Below are positions 37,547 through 46,447 of a stretch of 64,000 bases of DNA, piece by piece. Source of the stretch: Parasutterella secunda (GTDB lineage: Bacteria; Pseudomonadota; Gammaproteobacteria; Burkholderiales; Burkholderiaceae_F); assembly GCF_023336895.1 (NCBI RefSeq), contig NZ_JAMBLT010000005.1, positions 32,412 to 96,411 of the forward strand, read 5' to 3'. The notes beneath the pieces are model-generated. The model was given only the letters and a program-made list of their open reading frames with translations, was not told the DNA's origin and searched no databases. Made by a program: the position numbers and the translations under genes. How positions within the stretch are numbered: position 1 is the first letter of the stretch; each line of letters starts with the position of its first letter.

Positions 37547-38455
37547 TTAAAGGCTGTATGGAAGTGCTGACATTGAGAAAGAAACACCATTGATTTGATA
37601 GGTGCCGCCTTCCATACTCTTTAATGTGACTTCGGCTAAGACAACGGTTTCAGAGTTTGAATTCACGCTCATTACGACGTTACCGACTGCTTGATTGGCT
37701 TGGAAAATGTCCGTGTTAGCTAAGACAGTAACAGAATCGTTGCCCTTTAACACGATCATTCGGCGAGGAGTTGATCCGATGTGCTGAACGCGCGAGATGA
37801 TTTCTTGGCCGGGATAGCAGCCCTTATCAAAAACTAGGCCGCCAATTTTGTCCAGATTAATCCATTGAGGGATGAAGGCTTCTTTAGTCTTTTCAAAAAC
37901 CCACGGCGTGCCTGATTCAATATCACTCTTAAACCAAAGAGCGGCATCATCGGTTGCGCCCGTAAAACGATCATTGAGGGTTTGAGCATCGCCAACAACC
38001 ATAACCCTGGCTTTATTGTTCCAATCACGGACGCGACCGATCAAATAACCATTGGTTAAAACGGCATGGTCAATCTCAGGCAAAGCCATATTCGGATCAA
38101 TGAGACCGTAAACGGATAATTCTTGAGCTTCTCGGATCGTTACCTTACTTCTCAAAATAAACATGGAAAGACGTTTAACGAATCCTGCGACAAGATCGGA
38201 GGGCAAAATGAGCAAGTATGCATCGTTATATTTAACGACACGCATGAGCGCGAGTATTCTGCCTTGCGGCTGACAGTAAGCCGCTAAACGAAAGGACTCG
38301 CCGAGATTTTTAATGTGGTTGGTGAATTGACCGTGCAGAAAAGCTTCTGCATCTTCTCCCTTAACTTCAAGAATAGAAAATTCTTTAAGTAAAGAAATAA
38401 ACGGTTTTACTTCGTTTTTGTCCAATATCCAAGAGCCAGAGATGTGATTTTCCAT
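37547..38455 (-). CDS. ygfZ: Folate-binding protein YgfZ (iron-sulfur cluster maintenance)
   Basis: YgfZ is a GcvT-related, tetrahydrofolate-binding protein that supports certain [4Fe-4S] enzymes. The 302-residue product has the diagnostic KGCYPGQEIISRVQHIG motif (Cys included) near residue 210 and the EDAEAFLHGQFTNHI segment at the N-terminus. ATG 38455 is chosen over the in-frame TTG at 38470. It is divergent from mltG, with 73 bases between the two chosen starts, an arrangement seen in many proteobacteria. Confidence 0.93.
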   Translation of the reverse strand: MENHISGSWILDKNEVKPFISLLKEFSILEVKGEDAEAFLHGQFTNHIKNLGESFRLAAYCQPQGRILALMRVVKYNDAYLLILPSDLVAGFVKRLSMFILRSKVTIREAQELSVYGLIDPNMALPEIDHAVLTNGYLIGRVRDWNNKARVMVVGDAQTLNDRFTGATDDAALWFKSDIESGTPWVFEKTKEAFIPQWINLDKIGGLVFDKGCYPGQEIISRVQHIGSTPRRMIVLKGNDSVTVLANTDIFQANQAVGNVVMSVNSNSETVVLAEVTLKSMEGGTYQINGVSFSMSALPYSL

Positions 38456-38528
38456 GTCAGGCGACTCCAAAATTCAATGCAGGCTGATATTATGAAGGCT
38501 TCAAAAAAATTGTGCGAATTTGCCTTCA

Positions 38529-39575
38529 ATGTTTAAATTCAATACAGACACTATTGAGAGACTTAAAGCGGTAGATAAACGGTATTGGGCCATGGGACTG
38601 GCTGCCGGTGTTGTGGCTGTCGGCCTCTTTTTTGTTTCCGCTAATCAAATTACATTGACTGACGAAGCGTTATCTAAAAAAGAAATCACCTTCAATGTAC
38701 CGCCCGGAACGCCTGCAGCTCGAATTCCTGCCATCCTAGAAAAAGAGGGGGTTGAGGTAAACGATTTTTACTTCAAGCTTTCACTTCGCCTGACCGGTGC
38801 TCATAAAAATCTTCACGCGGGTTTTTATCGTGTGTATCCGGATGATACGGTTGGCAGCATTACCGAACGCCTTTCAAAAGGTGAGGCATATCTTTTTTCC
38901 TGGCGCATTCCTGATGGCTCTACCTACTGGGAGGTTCGTAAAAGTTTAAATGCCATGGACAGCATAAAGCACGACTCTCGTGACATGACCGCTGAAGCAC
39001 TCTTGTTTGCTATCGGCGCAAAGGAAACTCATCTGGAAGGACTTTTTGCACCGGATACTTATAACTTTCACGCCAACGTCTCTGACCTTTTGATTTTAAA
39101 AAAGGCCTATGAACAGCAACAGGCAATTCTCACAGAAGAGTGGACTAACAGAGGGACTGATTGTCAGGTTGATACACCGTACGAAGCGCTGATTCTCGCC
39201 AGTATCGTGGAGCGCGAGGTCGCCAGAAGTGAAGATCGGGCAATCGTAGCCGGAATTTTCTCCAACCGTTTAAGAATTAAGATGCCTCTGCAAACCGACC
39301 CAAGTGTGATTTATGGTGAGGGGGAATCTTTTGGCGGGGATATCAAACGCGAACACCTGAGCAAAAAGACACCTTACAATACGTACCGTTTCGTCGGTTT
39401 GCCACCCACTCCGATCGGCAATCCGACCCGAGAAAGCATTCACGCGGTTTTACACCCGGCTAAGACGGACTATCTCTATTTTATTAATAAGGCAAATGGG
39501 GATTTAGTTCCATCGAAAACTTTGGCCGAACACAATCGTGCGGTACGACGTTACATTTTAAATAAAGGACAATAG
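38529..39575 (+). CDS. mltG: Endolytic murein transglycosylase MltG
   Basis: Cleaves nascent peptidoglycan strands and sets glycan length. The 348-residue protein has one membrane anchor (about residues 23-43), then the YceG domain with the LysM-like subdomain (VPPGTPAARIPAILEKEGV) and the catalytic Glu in ILASIVEREVARSEDR. QTDPSVIYG and the C-terminal NTYRFVGLPPTPIGNP are also typical. The start is uncertain: ATG 38529 has no clear ribosome site and TTG 38520 is in frame. tmk follows after 4 bases. Confidence 0.94.
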   Translation: MFKFNTDTIERLKAVDKRYWAMGLAAGVVAVGLFFVSANQITLTDEALSKKEITFNVPPGTPAARIPAILEKEGVEVNDFYFKLSLRLTGAHKNLHAGFYRVYPDDTVGSITERLSKGEAYLFSWRIPDGSTYWEVRKSLNAMDSIKHDSRDMTAEALLFAIGAKETHLEGLFAPDTYNFHANVSDLLILKKAYEQQQAILTEEWTNRGTDCQVDTPYEALILASIVEREVARSEDRAIVAGIFSNRLRIKMPLQTDPSVIYGEGESFGGDIKREHLSKKTPYNTYRFVGLPPTPIGNPTRESIHAVLHPAKTDYLYFINKANGDLVPSKTLAEHNRAVRRYILNKGQ

Positions 39576-39579
39576 GCTC

Positions 39580-40188
39580 ATGCGAGGACGTTTCATTACT
39601 TTTGAAGGCATTGATGGCGCCGGTAAAAGCACCCAGATTGACGTCATTGAGGAAACGCTCAGAGCGCGAGGTTTGGAAGTTATTCGCACACGTGAGCCGG
39701 GTGGTACGCCCCTAGGTGAAGTTATCCGCAAAGAACTTTTATCCGTTTCAATGGATCCGTCAACTGAGGCGCTTTTATTTTTTGCTTCCAGAGCCGAGCA
39801 TATCGCAAAAGTGATCCGTCCGGCCATTGAGCGCGGAGCTTGGGTCTTAAGCGATCGCTTCACCGATGCGACTTACGCCTATCAGGTTGGCGGCCGAGGT
39901 TTCCCGGCTCATAAGGTTGAAGAACTTGAACGATGGACCCAAGGGGATTTACAACCTGATCGCACGGTGCTCTTTGACATTGAGCCAGAGGTCGCTGCCG
40001 AACGAGTTGCCCGAGCCCGCAATCTTGATCGATTTGAAAAAGAAAATTTAGACTTTTTCAAACGAGTCCGACAGGCGTATTTGACAAGAGCCAATCAGTC
40101 GCCTAATCGTTTCCTGATTGTCAACAGCATGCAGGATAAGGATACGGTGAGCGCTATCCTTCGCAAGGAGTTCTCAACATGGGCTTAG
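39580..40188 (+). CDS. tmk: Thymidylate kinase
   Basis: Phosphorylates dTMP to dTDP. The 202-residue enzyme has the P-loop FEGIDGAGKSTQ, the TREPGGTPLGE motif containing the DR-like binding region, LSDRFTDATYAYQVGGRG and a C-terminal lid region. It overlaps holB by ten bases, giving the mltG-tmk-holB operon common in proteobacteria. Confidence 0.97.
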   Translation: MRGRFITFEGIDGAGKSTQIDVIEETLRARGLEVIRTREPGGTPLGEVIRKELLSVSMDPSTEALLFFASRAEHIAKVIRPAIERGAWVLSDRFTDATYAYQVGGRGFPAHKVEELERWTQGDLQPDRTVLFDIEPEVAAERVARARNLDRFEKENLDFFKRVRQAYLTRANQSPNRFLIVNSMQDKDTVSAILRKEFSTWA

Positions 40189-41279
40189 CGATTTATCCCT
40201 GGCAAGAGGAACTCGCCCGCGAGCTTGTCAGTTTCAAAGATAATCTCCCCAACGGTCTTCTGGTATACGGTCCACGCGGGATCGGCACGATCGACTTGGT
40301 CATCGCTTACGCCAAGAGTCTATTTTGCGAGCATCCGCACAAAGACGGCACGCCGTGTGGAGAGTGTAAGGGTTGCAAAATGGCCAACGCCTTTACGCAT
40401 CCGGACTTGCGTTACGTTGTGAGCGAAGCAGAATCGATCCCTCGCGGTATCCCTTTTGAACCGCCCTCCAATGCGACAAAAGACAGAAAAATTTACCGGG
40501 AAATTCTCATTCACCAGCCCCGGGAGCTCACGGACTTTTTAAATTTGGCGCCTCACGTTGATAAAGGACGTCGGATCATTGTGGTCTACCCGGCCGATGC
40601 CATTCGAGCCGATGCGGCAGCCACATTCCTGAAAAGTCTAGAAGAGCCGCCGGAGAGAACAACTTTCTTGTTGGTTGCTGATGATATTGACCGCGTGTTG
40701 CCTACCATCCGTTCACGCTGCCGATTGTTAAGGGCAAAGGCGCCGACTCACGAAGAATCATTGAATTGGCTCAAAAGTGTGGGGGTTGATGACGCGGAAG
40801 AGGCTTTAGCGCGTGCCGCCGAACGTCCGTGCCTTGTAACCGATGAGCGCTCCATTCGTAATAACACGGATATCGACGCCAAAGTCCGTGATCAGCTTTT
40901 GACGCTAACAACAATGGCTCCGGCTATTCGAATGGCGCTTTTAAAGACTTTGGCTCAAGGAGCCTTTATTGAATTAACCAATATTGCGGTTAAAGAAGGA
41001 CGATCTGCCTTGCCGGTGTCTGCCGTATTGCCGGTCTTGGAGCGTTGGAGTTATGACCTCTTGGCTGTTAAGCAAGGACTTGAACCTCATTATTTCCCAG
41101 CTTATTCTCCTCAGATGAAAAGGCTGGTCAGTTCAGTGGACGCTGAGAAGCTTTTTAAATACAACGATTCACTCAAGGCAATGAGGCGTGTTGTCACGCA
41201 TCCGTTAAATGCTCAACTGATTGTCGAACAGGCCATTCTTCGCTACCGCAAAACAATGGCCAATCAGGATTTCGACTAA
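40179..41279 (+). CDS. holB: DNA polymerase III subunit delta-prime
   Basis: Clamp-loader subunit. The 366-residue protein has a degenerate P-loop (YGPRGIGTIDLVIAYA, where the Lys and Thr of an active Walker A are missing, as is normal for delta-prime), a zinc-binding Cys cluster (PCGECKGCK with an upstream Cys), and SLEEPPERTTFLLVADD followed by the sensor motif TIRSRCRLL. The start overlaps the end of tmk. Its stop lies one base from the stop of the convergent recombinase gene. Confidence 0.95.
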   Translation: MGLAIYPWQEELARELVSFKDNLPNGLLVYGPRGIGTIDLVIAYAKSLFCEHPHKDGTPCGECKGCKMANAFTHPDLRYVVSEAESIPRGIPFEPPSNATKDRKIYREILIHQPRELTDFLNLAPHVDKGRRIIVVYPADAIRADAAATFLKSLEEPPERTTFLLVADDIDRVLPTIRSRCRLLRAKAPTHEESLNWLKSVGVDDAEEALARAAERPCLVTDERSIRNNTDIDAKVRDQLLTLTTMAPAIRMALLKTLAQGAFIELTNIAVKEGRSALPVSAVLPVLERWSYDLLAVKQGLEPHYFPAYSPQMKRLVSSVDAEKLFKYNDSLKAMRRVVTHPLNAQLIVEQAILRYRKTMANQDFD

Positions 41280-41280
41280 G

Positions 41281-42777
41281 TTAGAAGGCTTTTAGTTTTC
41301 TCATAGCTCGTGCAACTTCACTTTCTTCAGGCGTGAGGTAGCGGCTGGTTGTCCCGACGCTTGCATGCCCCATTGCGTTTTGCACGACATTAACCGGCAT
41401 CTCTTTTAAGGCAGTCGTTGCAAAGGTATGCCTTAGCCAGTGTGTGGAACTGGCTCTGAATTTGGCAGCGTCCAATGGATGCTCCGCTTCAACGTGCAAA
41501 GCGACTTCTTCGAGAAATTCTTCAAGTGCCCGATAAAGTCCCGAGCGGCTCAGTGCCGTTCGCTTAGCTTGACCGATTCGCTGCTCGGTTTTCTTGCCTC
41601 GGCCCAACGAACTCAATAGCGGCGTATCCGGATCAATCAAGCCCAAATGAGCCAGTCCTCGCATTGTCAGATAATGATTAATGAGAGCTACCTGTTCATC
41701 TTGGAGGGGAAGGCGTCTGACTTTATCGCCCTTACCGACAACTTCAATAACGGTAATGGTGTCATTGTCTATTCGACGTTCGACAATCCAAGAGGCTCTT
41801 GCCTGAAGCATTTCACTTGCGCGCAATCCCAGTCCCTTGCCAAACATCAAAATAACAGCCATTCGAGCGTGACGTTCATTGTCATCCAGAGACTCGAAGA
41901 AGTTGTAAATGCTCTGCCATTGATCCTCGCTGAAGGAGCGGTCGGCAAAAGCCTTCGGGGCGCCTTCACCGTCCAGATAGGGAACTTTTGAGGAAATCTG
42001 ATCAAAGGGGTTGTAGATGATATAGCCCGTTTTCTTTAAAAAATTAAAAAGCTGACGCACCACCGTCACCGACATTTTTCTCGAAGTATGCGAGAGAGCG
42101 CTGTTAAACGGACGCCAGTTTTCATTGTCTCGTGGTGTATTTTTTGCGCCAATCCAGTCGTGTTGGGGATTTTTCCAACGTTTAGCCCAATCTTTCTCAT
42201 TTAATCGTCCGAGTTCTTCAAGCCATCGCAAATAGTCTGCGGCTTCTTGCACACCAACTGAACTCATGGCGATGTCTTTTTCAACTGTGCACCAGAGTAA
42301 AAAGCGTTCAGCCTCTTTTCGATACACGCCTTGCGTATTGACATTTCCGGCTCGGGCAGAAAGCCAAGCCTTAACTGCCGACAGATCATCAGAGGCTTCG
42401 AGACTTTTCTTTGAATCATCACCTCTGTTTGTGCCGCTTCGTCCATCAAGACCAATGTCAAGATGTATTTTTTCTAAAGGCACAATTCTGGGATTGGGAG
42501 GAAAGTCAGGAATTGAAAAATTTTCTTTATCTTTCTTTTTTGTTTGAGTATTTCGGATCAATCCATTCGTAGATAACCACAGCGTTAAAGCTTTTCGATC
42601 TTCTTCTGAAGCAATGACCTTACCTAAATCATTTTTTTTGATTAATTTGACAAGATCAGAGACGGTGAGACAGTTTTTTTCAAAAGCTTTAAAAGCCACC
42701 TCCGTTATGAAAATATCCTTGAGTCGTGTTTTAGAGGTCACTTTTTCAGGTAATGGATCCAGAAATAAAACAGGCAT
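41281..42777 (-). CDS. Tyrosine recombinase/integrase-family protein (not XerC/XerD)
   Basis: A 498-residue site-specific recombinase. Catalytic residues are visible: Arg in GLGLRASEMLQ, Lys in VVGKGDKVRRLPL, the HxxR box in HWLRHTFATTAL, and the final His and Tyr in GHASVGTTSRYL. A core-binding SAM-like domain precedes it (SARAGNVNTQGVYRKEAER). The first 130 residues are an extra domain not found in XerC/XerD (about 300 residues). I recall similar long recombinases with this linker in Burkholderiales chromosomes. No attachment repeats, excisionase or phage genes lie nearby, and it is convergent with holB with a one-base gap. Confidence 0.88.
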   Translation of the reverse strand: MPVLFLDPLPEKVTSKTRLKDIFITEVAFKAFEKNCLTVSDLVKLIKKNDLGKVIASEEDRKALTLWLSTNGLIRNTQTKKKDKENFSIPDFPPNPRIVPLEKIHLDIGLDGRSGTNRGDDSKKSLEASDDLSAVKAWLSARAGNVNTQGVYRKEAERFLLWCTVEKDIAMSSVGVQEAADYLRWLEELGRLNEKDWAKRWKNPQHDWIGAKNTPRDNENWRPFNSALSHTSRKMSVTVVRQLFNFLKKTGYIIYNPFDQISSKVPYLDGEGAPKAFADRSFSEDQWQSIYNFFESLDDNERHARMAVILMFGKGLGLRASEMLQARASWIVERRIDNDTITVIEVVGKGDKVRRLPLQDEQVALINHYLTMRGLAHLGLIDPDTPLLSSLGRGKKTEQRIGQAKRTALSRSGLYRALEEFLEEVALHVEAEHPLDAAKFRASSTHWLRHTFATTALKEMPVNVVQNAMGHASVGTTSRYLTPEESEVARAMRKLKAF

Positions 42778-42860
42778 TTTTTAAACTTATGTTGAATAAC
42801 GGTGTAATTTTAGCCAGTATTCACTAAGATTAGCCTTTTGGTTGACAAGATATTTTCATC

Positions 42861-44753
42861 ATGCGGCGTTTTCTGATTACCTGTGTTGCCATCTTAGTGG
42901 TGCTCTTTTCCGCCATGGGGGTGGAATCCCTCGTTATGGGTGATCATAATTCGATTCTGCGGCAAACCCTGACAAGTCCTGTTAAACAATTTATTGACGG
43001 CTCCAGAATCAATTCAAATCAGGTGGTCGTCGCCGTCGATGCGCAAATAGACCCTTATATGCAAAGGACCTATTTCAAAGCGACCATTGATGCCATTGAT
43101 AAAACTGTTCGAGACGCTGACAAATTCTTAGTTCTAAAGTTTTTGGATCGTGAGACGATTTCTGCCATGTTGGCCGACGGCGAAATCGATTTCCTGATCA
43201 GCGAATCCGATTTCTATGCAAGCCTGGCTTTTGAAGACAAGATTAAGGCCATTGCCATGCTTTGGCGAGCACAAGCCAAGTCGCCCAGTTATTCAGCGGC
43301 TTCTACCATCGTTGTTAACGCTGAAAACGAAAAAATCTACACATTAACTGACATTGCAACCGGTTCCTATCGTGTGGCAGCCACTTCGAGTGATTCGTTC
43401 GCTGGCTTTACGATAGCCAAAGAGCCTTTTGCGGAGAAGAATTTGTCTTGGCAGGCGGCTTTTAAAAATATTGTCTTTACTTCCAATCGAAATCCTTTGG
43501 AAGTTTTAAATGCGGTCAAAACCGGCACCGCGGATGTCGGTATCGTTCCGGCCTGTTTTATTGAACAGGTCATGATTCGCAATCAAGCCCACTTGAGTGA
43601 CTACCGGGTGATTAATCCGCAGCCTGTCACTGAAATGGCTTGTCAGCACTCAACCAATGCCTATCCAAGCCTCATGGTCTCTTATCGAAACGGGGTGGAC
43701 AGCAACTATATCCTCGATATGACCAATGCTTTGTTGGGGCTCAAGCTTCCCTTCGGTACAACTTGGAGCATGCCGGAAAATACCCGGGAGCTTTACGATT
43801 TGATGTATCACTTGAGAATCGGCCCCTACAATAACGTTACATACTCGGCCATCTATCGGACTTTCAGTGAAAATAGAACAATTTTCATTACGGCGATTTT
43901 CTTAATCGTTGCGGGCTTTTTCTATAACTTGATTATTTCAGTGGAAGTGGCTTCGCGCACTAAGGCTTTGAAACGAGCTTTGGCGGAAAAAGACCGAATT
44001 TCAAAGCAGCAGGAACAAACCAATGAATACATTTCGCGTTTGGAGCGAACCGGCATTGTCGGTCAGATGTCGAGCATGATTGCTCATGAGTTAAAGCAAC
44101 CTTTAGCAACGGTTTCCAATTATTCAAGAGGGTTGCTGCGACGCATTGAGAGAGGATCGGCCGATAAAGACACGATCGTCAAAATTCTCAAGGAAATTGA
44201 GTACCATACCGAGCGCGCCAATGACATCGTCGATCACGTCAGAAGTTACGCCAAACCCCATGAGGTCAAGCGTGAAGAACATGATTTGCGCGATATCGTT
44301 GCCAAGACCGTGGCTACTTTTGAAAAGTCCGGCCGTACTACGGTTCCCGTCATTGTTGAAGGGGAGCGTCATGCACTGGTCGAAGCCGACGATTGGGAAA
44401 TCGAATTGGCTCTTTTGAATCTATTGAAAAATTCCGCGGATGCTTTCACGGAGATTCATCCTGCGATGCGTGATGAAGACGAAGACGTCATTCGCATCCG
44501 TATTGAGGATCATGAGGATACGTGGTGGATTCGCGTCATCGATAACGCCAAGCTGGTGGATGAAAGCTTTACAGAGCAATTCTTCCAAAAACTTGAGACA
44601 ACCAAAGCTCACGGTTTAGGGCTGGGGTTATCAATTGTGAGTTCATTGGCAGAACGTCACGCCGGACGCGTTTGGGCTGAGCCCAATCCGGGGCGAGGCG
44701 TTATAGTGACGATTGAATTGCCGAAATACCAGCCTATTGAAGAAAAAATCTGA
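42861..44753 (+). CDS. Sensor histidine kinase with a periplasmic PhnD/TtrS-like binding domain
   Basis: A 630-residue membrane kinase. Residues 3-23 are a membrane segment. Residues about 55-330 form a periplasmic-binding-protein-like domain of the PhnD/TtrS type (GEIDFLISESDFYASLAF; AVKTGTADVGIVPACFIEQ). A second membrane helix is at about 345-366, followed by a coiled coil, the phosphoacceptor box MIAHELKQPLATVSNYSRG and the N-box LLNLLKNSADAF. The G1 box is unusual: DNAKLVDES instead of DxGxG; the G2 box HGLGLGLSIVSS is normal. It resembles the tetrathionate sensor TtrS, but the ligand is not shown. No response-regulator gene lies next to it. Confidence 0.85.
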   Translation: MRRFLITCVAILVVLFSAMGVESLVMGDHNSILRQTLTSPVKQFIDGSRINSNQVVVAVDAQIDPYMQRTYFKATIDAIDKTVRDADKFLVLKFLDRETISAMLADGEIDFLISESDFYASLAFEDKIKAIAMLWRAQAKSPSYSAASTIVVNAENEKIYTLTDIATGSYRVAATSSDSFAGFTIAKEPFAEKNLSWQAAFKNIVFTSNRNPLEVLNAVKTGTADVGIVPACFIEQVMIRNQAHLSDYRVINPQPVTEMACQHSTNAYPSLMVSYRNGVDSNYILDMTNALLGLKLPFGTTWSMPENTRELYDLMYHLRIGPYNNVTYSAIYRTFSENRTIFITAIFLIVAGFFYNLIISVEVASRTKALKRALAEKDRISKQQEQTNEYISRLERTGIVGQMSSMIAHELKQPLATVSNYSRGLLRRIERGSADKDTIVKILKEIEYHTERANDIVDHVRSYAKPHEVKREEHDLRDIVAKTVATFEKSGRTTVPVIVEGERHALVEADDWEIELALLNLLKNSADAFTEIHPAMRDEDEDVIRIRIEDHEDTWWIRVIDNAKLVDESFTEQFFQKLETTKAHGLGLGLSIVSSLAERHAGRVWAEPNPGRGVIVTIELPKYQPIEEKI

Positions 44754-44760
44754 TCACGAA

Positions 44761-44781
44761 CGGGGCCCCAACGGGGTCCCG
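44761..44781. terminator. GC-rich hairpin between the sensor kinase and rng
   Basis: CGGGGCCCC (44761-44769) pairs with GGGGTCCCG (44773-44781) with loop AAC and one G-T pair; a short T-containing stretch (ATTGTTT) follows on the plus strand. It probably ends the convergent transcripts. Confidence 0.65.
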
Positions 44782-44786
44782 ATTGT

Positions 44787-46247
44787 TTAGTTGAACGTAA
44801 TATCGTATTGCTCAGGGCTGTAACAGCTTTCTACCTGAAGCGACACCGGAGAGCCGATAAAATCCTGAAGCAGATCCAAGGCGGCCGCCTCATCTTCAAG
44901 AAAGAGATCAATGACTGTTTGGCTGGCGATAATGCAAAAACTTTTAATGCCAGGATACTGTCGCCACTCTCGAAGGATTTCTCGCAGTATCTCGTAGCAG
45001 ACCGTTCGAGCTGTTTTAATTTCACCGCGGCCGCCGCAAAGCGGGCAGGGCTCACAAAGAATATGGCCGAGCGAGTCCCTCGTGCGCTTACGGGTCATTT
45101 CAATTAAACCCAGCTCCGTGAAATTACTCATCGTAATATGCACTCGATCGGTTGAAACCGCTTTTTGAAGTTCGGCGAGAACCGCGGCTCGGTGTGCATC
45201 CTTTTCCATGTCAATGAAGTCAATAATGATAATGCCGCCTAAATTACGTAGTCTCAATTGACGTGCAATGACACGGGCCGCTTCAAGGTTGGTTTTGAAG
45301 ACCGTGTCGCCGAAATCGCGTTTACCGACATAGGCGCCGGTATTCACATCAATTGTGGACATGGCTTCATTTTGATCAAAAATCAAGTAGCCGCCTGATT
45401 TTAGGTCAACCCGTCTTGAAAGCGCTTTTTCGATTTCGTTTTCAATGCCGTATTGTTCAAAAAGGGGAATTTCTCCGGTGTACATTTCCAGTTTATCGGC
45501 GACCGTCGGAACAAAATTTTCTGCAAATTCCGATAGCGCTTCAATATTGTCATCCCAGGAGTCAACCAGCACGCGGGTGGTGTTTTCATTGACCATGTCG
45601 CGCAAAGCGCGGGATTCCAAGTACAAATCCTGATAAAGAATAGAAGGGGCGTTGCAAACGGAAATCTTGGCTGAGATTTGCTTCCACAGTCTGCTCAAGT
45701 ACTCCATGTCGGTGAGGAAATCCTCACTTGTCGCACCTTCAGCACAGGTGCGCACGATATAGCCGCCTTTTTCAGTTTCAGCTCGGACGGCTGTTACTAA
45801 AGCTTTTAATCGCTCACGTTCTGTTTCATCTTCAATACGTTGAGAGACACCGATATGAGGTTCTTTAGGTAGGTAAACCAGTTTGTGACCGGCCAAAGAG
45901 ATAGTGGTGGTAAGCCTTGCGCCTTTTGTGCCGATCGGATCTTTTGATACTTGAACGATAACGGATTCGCCTTCATGCAAAACGTATTCGATAGGCTTAT
46001 AGGTTCCGTCATCTTGTCGAGCTGTGAAAATATCATGAACATGCAAAAAAGCGGTTCGCTCAAGACCGATATCGATAAAAGCTGATTGCATGCCGGGCAA
46101 AACACGCATCACTTTGCCCTTATAGACGTTGCCGACCAACCCTCTCTGGGCCCGTCTTTCAATATGCAAATCTTCAAGAATGCCGTTAACCATGACAGCC
46201 ACGCGAGTTTCTTGGGCTGAACAATGGATTAATAATTCTTCGCTCAT
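44787..46247 (-). CDS. rng: Ribonuclease G
   Basis: Endoribonuclease that matures 16S rRNA 5' ends and decays some mRNAs. The 486-residue protein has the N-terminal S1 domain (GNVYKGKVMRVLPGMQSAF), the catalytic Asp pair in STIDVNTGAYVGKRD and GIIIIDFIDMEKD, the RKRTRDSLGHIL motif, and the zinc-link Cys pair in CEPCPLCGGRG. It lacks the long C-terminal scaffold of RNase E. ATG 46247 is preferred to the upstream in-frame TTG because MSEELLIH is the family start. Confidence 0.95.
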   Translation of the reverse strand: MSEELLIHCSAQETRVAVMVNGILEDLHIERRAQRGLVGNVYKGKVMRVLPGMQSAFIDIGLERTAFLHVHDIFTARQDDGTYKPIEYVLHEGESVIVQVSKDPIGTKGARLTTTISLAGHKLVYLPKEPHIGVSQRIEDETERERLKALVTAVRAETEKGGYIVRTCAEGATSEDFLTDMEYLSRLWKQISAKISVCNAPSILYQDLYLESRALRDMVNENTTRVLVDSWDDNIEALSEFAENFVPTVADKLEMYTGEIPLFEQYGIENEIEKALSRRVDLKSGGYLIFDQNEAMSTIDVNTGAYVGKRDFGDTVFKTNLEAARVIARQLRLRNLGGIIIIDFIDMEKDAHRAAVLAELQKAVSTDRVHITMSNFTELGLIEMTRKRTRDSLGHILCEPCPLCGGRGEIKTARTVCYEILREILREWRQYPGIKSFCIIASQTVIDLFLEDEAAALDLLQDFIGSPVSLQVESCYSPEQYDITFN

Positions 46248-46447
46248 AATTTTCTTCAACAATTTCTTTTGGCTTCTTAGTCTACTGGATCAGGTCTATG
46301 AGCGCCACAGTCAGTTTCTTCCCTCAGACTTAAGAAAGCCATTCTTTGACAAAAGAAAATATCTTCAAGTGCCTTATATCAGAAGGCTCTATTTGTTAGA
46401 ATGTTTGCCAATTTATAGACCGAGTCGATTTTTCTTAGAGAGTAGCC

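Noticed and set aside
41281..42777. XerC or XerD
   Set aside because: The protein is about 200 residues longer, with an extra N-terminal domain, and is not in a xer-type gene context.
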